Shown here piece after piece: positions 7,218-9,313 of a DNA stretch of 9,313 nucleotides. A program made the translations under genes and the position numbers. Numbering within the stretch: the stretch's first letter is position 1; each line of letters starts with the position of its first letter. Source of the DNA: Clostridia bacterium (GTDB lineage: Bacteria > Bacillota > Clostridia > Christensenellales > Aristaeellaceae); assembly GCA_017412445.1 (NCBI GenBank), contig JAFPYA010000134.1, positions 1-9,313 on the forward strand, given 5' to 3'. A model generated the notes under the pieces. It ran no database searches, was not told the DNA's origin, and was given only the letters and a program-made list of their open reading frames with translations.

Positions 7218-8047
7218 CAGCCGTCCACCTCTTCCTTTATGCGCCTGCCCTCGTCGAGCAGCCTTATCATCTCGCTTTCGTCGTTATCGGCGAGAGCGCG
7301 CCTGTATTCGCCAAGCTTTTCGGTTATGCAGTCGATTTCCTTAATAAGGTTGTCGCGGTTGTCGAGGCACAGCTCCGCCCACATCTGAGGGTTCAGCCAC
7401 GCCACGCGCGTCATGTCCTTGTAGCTGCCCGCGCTCATGCCCTTGTGGCCGGCAGCGGTGGGACTTTTAATGTATGCGCTTGAGACTATGTGCGCAAGCT
7501 GGCTGGTGAAGGCAATCATCTCGTCGTGCTTTTCGGCGGTAGTCACGGTTATGGACGCAAAGCCCGCGGGCTTGAGCAGGTTCTTGATTTTGTCGAGCAG
7601 CGCTATGTCGTCGTATCTCGGCGGCACTATCACCATGGGCGCGCCCTTGAACATGCTGTCCTTTGAATACTTGAAGCCCGAAAACTGCGTGCCCGCCATG
7701 GGATGCCCGCCGGCGTAGGTGAAGCCGTACCTGCGCGCCAGCGCCATGCCCTCGTCGACCACGTTGCGCTTGGTGCCGCAGCAGTCGATAACTATGGGCT
7801 TATCGCCAATCAGCGCGCCGTTTTTCTTCATGTACTCTATCGCTGCCCCGGGGTATGTGCATATGAGTATGAGGTCGCAGCCGCACAAATCCGCCGCCTC
7901 CAGCGCCTTGTCCACGCTGCCGCCAAGCATTGCAAACTGAAGTATGCTCTCGTTTGTGTCGTATGCCAACACGCGGTGACCTACCTTGCTGTATGCCTTT
8001 GCGAAGGAGCCGCCTATAAGCCCCAGCCCGACTATGCCGACCGTCAT
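7217..8047 (-). CDS. tyrA: Prephenate dehydrogenase (TyrA family, no ACT domain)
   Basis: Oxidatively decarboxylates prephenate to 4-hydroxyphenylpyruvate, the committed Tyr step. It has 276 residues: an N-terminal Rossmann domain with GLGLIG (7-12) and D30 at the end of the second strand, which favours NAD+ over NADP+, followed by the helical dimerisation domain. GGHPMAGTQFSG (113-124), EKHD (172-175), SQLAH with H186 and SYKDMTRVA with R214 match the TyrA active-site blocks; the usual SHLPH reads SQLAH here. It ends right after the helical domain, without the C-terminal ACT domain seen in Bacillus-type TyrA, so feedback by Tyr through an ACT domain is not expected. Whether it prefers prephenate or arogenate cannot be settled by eye. 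The ATG at 8047 overlaps the DAHP synthase stop in ATGA. Confidence 0.95.
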   Translation of the reverse strand: MTVGIVGLGLIGGSFAKAYSKVGHRVLAYDTNESILQFAMLGGSVDKALEAADLCGCDLILICTYPGAAIEYMKKNGALIGDKPIVIDCCGTKRNVVDEGMALARRYGFTYAGGHPMAGTQFSGFKYSKDSMFKGAPMVIVPPRYDDIALLDKIKNLLKPAGFASITVTTAEKHDEMIAFTSQLAHIVSSAYIKSPTAAGHKGMSAGSYKDMTRVAWLNPQMWAELCLDNRDNLIKEIDCITEKLGEYRRALADNDESEMIRLLDEGRRIKEEVDG

Positions 8048-9045
8048 GCTATCACGCTCCGAACGACCTCGATGCGCTTGCAGAGCTTTGCAAATTCATC
8101 GGGGGTAAGCTGCTGGGCGTTGTCGCTGAGCGCGTGGGTGGGGTTGTTGTGCACCTCTATTTCGAGTCCGTCGCAGCCGCAGGCCACCGCGGCCAGCGTC
8201 ATGGGCGGCACCATGCGGGCTATGCCCGTGGCGTGAGAGGGGTCGACCACAACCGGCAGGTGGCTGAGCTCGTGCAGCATGGGCACGGCGCTCAGGTCGA
8301 GAGTATTGCGCATGTAATCGGAGTACGTGCGTATGCCGCGCTCACAAAGTATGACCTTTTCGTTGCCGCTGGCCATTATGTATTCGGCACTCATCAGCAA
8401 TTCCTTCAGCGTATTTGCAAGGCCGCGCTTAAGCAATATGGGCTTGTCAGTCTGCCCCAGCGCCTTGAGAAGGTCAAAGTTCTGCATGTTCCTTGCGCCC
8501 ACCTGCAGCACGTCTATGTCGTCAAACAGGGGCAGATCCGAAACAGACATGATTTCGGTAACTATCGGAAGGCCCGTTTCCTTGCGCGCCTGCCTAAGCA
8601 GCTCAAGGCCCTCGGCTTTGAGCCCCTGAAAGTCGTAGGGGGAGGTGCGGGGCTTGAACGCGCCGCCGCGCAGCATGCCCGCGCCCGCCGCCTTTACCGC
8701 GCGCGCCACGGTCATTATCTGCTCCTCGCTTTCGACTGAGCAGGGGCCGGCTATTACGCAGAAATTGCCGCCGCCTATCTTGACGCCGTTCACGTCGATC
8801 ACCGTGTCCTCGGGATGGAAGCGGCGGTTGCAGCATTTGAACGTCTCGCTTACCCGGGTCACGCGCTCCACTATGTCGAGGCTGCTTATCAGGTCGATGT
8901 CCACCTTGGTGGTGTCGCCTATCAGGCCTATCACCGTCTGGTATTCCCCGGTCGATACGTGTACGCCGAGGTGCATGCCCTTGAGCCAGTCGGTCAGCTG
9001 ATTCTGTTTTTCGATCGGTGTATTTGCCTTCAGTACGATTATCAT
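8044..9045 (-). CDS. aroF: DAHP synthase, type I-beta with N-terminal ferredoxin-like (FL) domain
   Basis: Condenses PEP with erythrose 4-phosphate to DAHP, the entry step of the pathway; it is metal-dependent and cytosolic. Its 333 residues align along their full length with the Thermotoga maritima enzyme. Residues 1-70 form the FL regulatory domain (MIIVLKANTP, YQTVIGLIGD). FHPEDTVI (76-83) links it to the barrel. The barrel holds IAGPCSVES with metal ligand C102, LRGGAFKPRTSPY (125-137), QVGARNMQNF (181-190), LLKRG, LCERGIRT (233-240), VDPSHATG with H271, EVHNNP with E297, and D308. In the Thermotoga enzyme the FL domain closes over the active site when Tyr binds, so feedback by aromatic amino acids is expected. 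The start at 9045 is chosen over the ATG at 9050 because the latter reads ATG AAA TGA and is too close to GGAGG. It is the first enzyme gene behind the attenuator. The symbol is used loosely, since naming of this class varies. Confidence 0.96.
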   Translation of the reverse strand: MIIVLKANTPIEKQNQLTDWLKGMHLGVHVSTGEYQTVIGLIGDTTKVDIDLISSLDIVERVTRVSETFKCCNRRFHPEDTVIDVNGVKIGGGNFCVIAGPCSVESEEQIMTVARAVKAAGAGMLRGGAFKPRTSPYDFQGLKAEGLELLRQARKETGLPIVTEIMSVSDLPLFDDIDVLQVGARNMQNFDLLKALGQTDKPILLKRGLANTLKELLMSAEYIMASGNEKVILCERGIRTYSDYMRNTLDLSAVPMLHELSHLPVVVDPSHATGIARMVPPMTLAAVACGCDGLEIEVHNNPTHALSDNAQQLTPDEFAKLCKRIEVVRSVIA

Positions 9046-9052
9046 TTCATTG

Positions 9053-9057
9053 CCTCC
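9053..9057 (-). promoter_or_regulatory. Ribosome binding site of the DAHP synthase gene
   Basis: GGAGG lies seven bases before the ATG at 9045 and only two bases before a second ATG at 9050, whose frame stops after two codons. The spacing selects 9045. The site is 14 bases beyond the last T of the attenuator terminator, so it is present only in readthrough transcripts. Confidence 0.9.
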
Positions 9058-9071
9058 GAATTCAATTTAAG

Positions 9072-9102
9072 AAAAAAGCGCCGCGGTGTCAATCCGCGTC
9101 GC
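9072..9102 (-). terminator. Intrinsic terminator in the operon leader (attenuator, segments 3:4)
   Basis: Minus-strand GCGACGCGG (9102-9094) pairs with CCGCGGCGC (9086-9078): five G-C pairs next to the loop, one A-G mismatch, then three more G-C pairs. The loop is ATTGACA. The stem is followed directly by TTTTTT (9077-9072). It lies between the aromatic-rich leader ORF and the first enzyme gene, in the direction of the operon, so it would stop transcription before the DAHP synthase gene. The 5' arm and loop are also part of the antiterminator. Confidence 0.85.
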
Positions 9103-9151
9103 CCGTAATCGTTTAAGAAAAGCTATGTAAATCCAAGCTACGCAAATCGAC
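9088..9151 (-). promoter_or_regulatory. Antiterminator helix (segments 2:3)
   Basis: Segment 2 (9151-9134, GTCGATTTGCGTAGCTTG) can pair with segment 3 (9105-9088, CGGGCGACGCGGATTGAC). In one register this gives 12 Watson-Crick pairs, five G-U pairs and one A-G mismatch over 18 positions, with a 28-base loop. Segment 3 includes the whole 5' arm of the terminator, so this helix and the terminator cannot coexist. Segment 2 begins two bases after the leader stop codon, so a ribosome resting at the stop would mask it and favour termination. Confidence 0.75.
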
Positions 9152-9194
9152 CTTACCTCATTAGTGCGGTAAAGTAAAATCGCCAGCCGTAGCT
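9136..9194 (-). promoter_or_regulatory. Leader hairpin over the control codons (segments 1:2)
   Basis: In a single register, 9194-9188 (AGCTACG) pairs perfectly with 9142-9136 (CGTAGCT). After a five-base internal loop, 9182-9170 (CGATTTTACTTTA) pairs with 9160-9148 (TGAGGTAAGGTCG): nine Watson-Crick and four G-U pairs, closed by a nine-base loop. The 5' arm is made of the Tyr/Trp/Phe codons of the leader ORF; the 3' arm takes up the stop codon and most of segment 2. It therefore matches the 1:2 pause hairpin of classical attenuators: it forms when the leader is not being translated and blocks the antiterminator. Confidence 0.7.
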
Positions 9195-9221
9195 GTATGC
9201 GGTGCCTGAGACGTTTATCAT
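9153..9221 (-). CDS. Aromatic-rich leader peptide of the shikimate operon
   Basis: A 22-residue ORF starting MINVSGTA, continuing YSYGWRFYF at residues 9-17 and ending TALMR, TAA stop. Six of the nine residues in the middle are aromatic: three Tyr, one Trp, two Phe. Its ATG (9221) follows AGAAGG with a seven-base spacer. It is encoded directly upstream of a competing antiterminator and terminator. The family logic is that of the E. coli trp and pheA leader peptides: the product has no enzymatic role, and ribosome progress through the control codons reports the charging of tRNA-Tyr, tRNA-Trp and tRNA-Phe. Stalling would melt the 1:2 hairpin and free segment 2 to form the antiterminator. It is too short for routine gene calling. 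The codon composition plus the RNA folds make chance unlikely. No standard gene symbol applies. Confidence 0.88.
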   Translation of the reverse strand: MINVSGTAYSYGWRFYFTALMR

Positions 9222-9227
9222 ATTTTT

Positions 9228-9233
9228 GCCTTC
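9228..9233 (-). promoter_or_regulatory. Ribosome binding site of the leader peptide
   Basis: AGAAGG on the minus strand lies about seven bases before the leader ATG at 9221, in an A-rich context with little secondary structure. It supports the leader ORF being translated. Confidence 0.7.
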
Positions 9234-9272
9234 TTTTCGCGTATTTTTTTCACCACGGTGTAGCCTTTGCGT

Positions 9273-9302
9273 AATGTAATTTTGCTTGACTTTGCCCGTC
9301 AA
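9273..9302 (-). promoter_or_regulatory. Candidate sigma-A promoter of the operon
   Basis: TTGACG (9302-9297) is five of six to the -35 consensus. TACATT (9278-9273) after an 18-base spacer is four of six to the -10 consensus, keeping the key T, A and final T. Transcription would begin near 9266, about 45 bases before the leader ATG. A perfect five-base inverted repeat (TTGAC, seven bases, GTCAA; 9286-9302) overlaps the -35 and could be an operator. TATGAT at the leader start codon is another -10-like string but has no -35 partner. Confidence 0.4.
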
Positions 9303-9313
9303 ACGTGGTAACA

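Noticed and set aside
9078..9090. T-box riboswitch, suggested by CACCGCG in the terminator 3' arm
   Set aside because: The T-box consensus needs AGGGTGG before ACCGCG, plus an upstream specifier stem. Neither is present, and a translated aromatic leader ORF explains the region better.
9216..9221. TATGAT as the -10 box of the operon promoter
   Set aside because: No acceptable -35 lies 16-18 bases upstream, and using it would place the transcription start inside the leader ORF, removing its start codon.

Overview
The window is a densely packed, single-direction biosynthetic operon on the minus strand, read from right to left. It carries a complete route from phosphoenolpyruvate and erythrose 4-phosphate to chorismate, then on to prephenate, phenylpyruvate and 4-hydroxyphenylpyruvate. 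The gene order is: aromatic-rich leader peptide and attenuator, DAHP synthase (type I-beta, FL domain), tyrA, aroB, aroA, aroC, pheA (P-protein), an aroE-aroK fusion, aroQ, a 120-base gap, and a partial trpB2-type tryptophan synthase beta gene that runs off the left edge. All seven common-pathway steps are present, plus both committed branch enzymes for Phe and Tyr. No aromatic aminotransferase is seen.

The organism is most likely an anaerobic Firmicute of the Clostridia type (inference). Reasons: strong GGAGG-type ribosome binding sites, an FL-domain DAHP synthase like that of Thermotoga and Clostridia, type II dehydroquinase, and a GQSHS-type chorismate synthase. The DNA is fairly GC-rich. 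There are no mobile elements, tRNAs, rRNAs or CRISPR arrays, and no sign of recent transfer.

From the DAHP synthase gene through aroQ, every gene junction is an ATGA (4-base) or TGATG (1-base) stop/start overlap, so eight cistrons form an unbroken chain of probable translational coupling. A single control point in front of the first gene would therefore set the whole pathway.

That control point is the most interesting part of the window. Positions 9072-9221 (minus strand) hold a previously unannotated-looking, trp-like transcription attenuator. It has a 22-residue leader ORF with its own ribosome binding site, in which six of nine consecutive codons (residues 9-17) are Tyr, Trp or Phe. It also has a long 1:2 hairpin built on those codons, an 18-position 2:3 antiterminator that starts two bases after the leader stop codon, and a 3:4 intrinsic terminator with a T6 tract 14 bases before the DAHP synthase ribosome binding site. 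The mixed Tyr/Trp/Phe codons suggest the operon senses all three end products through charged tRNA supply.

A second, weaker candidate lies between aroQ and trpB2. It is a 12-codon ORF with a strong ribosome binding site and one Trp codon, whose RNA could alternatively pair with the trpB2 ribosome binding site.
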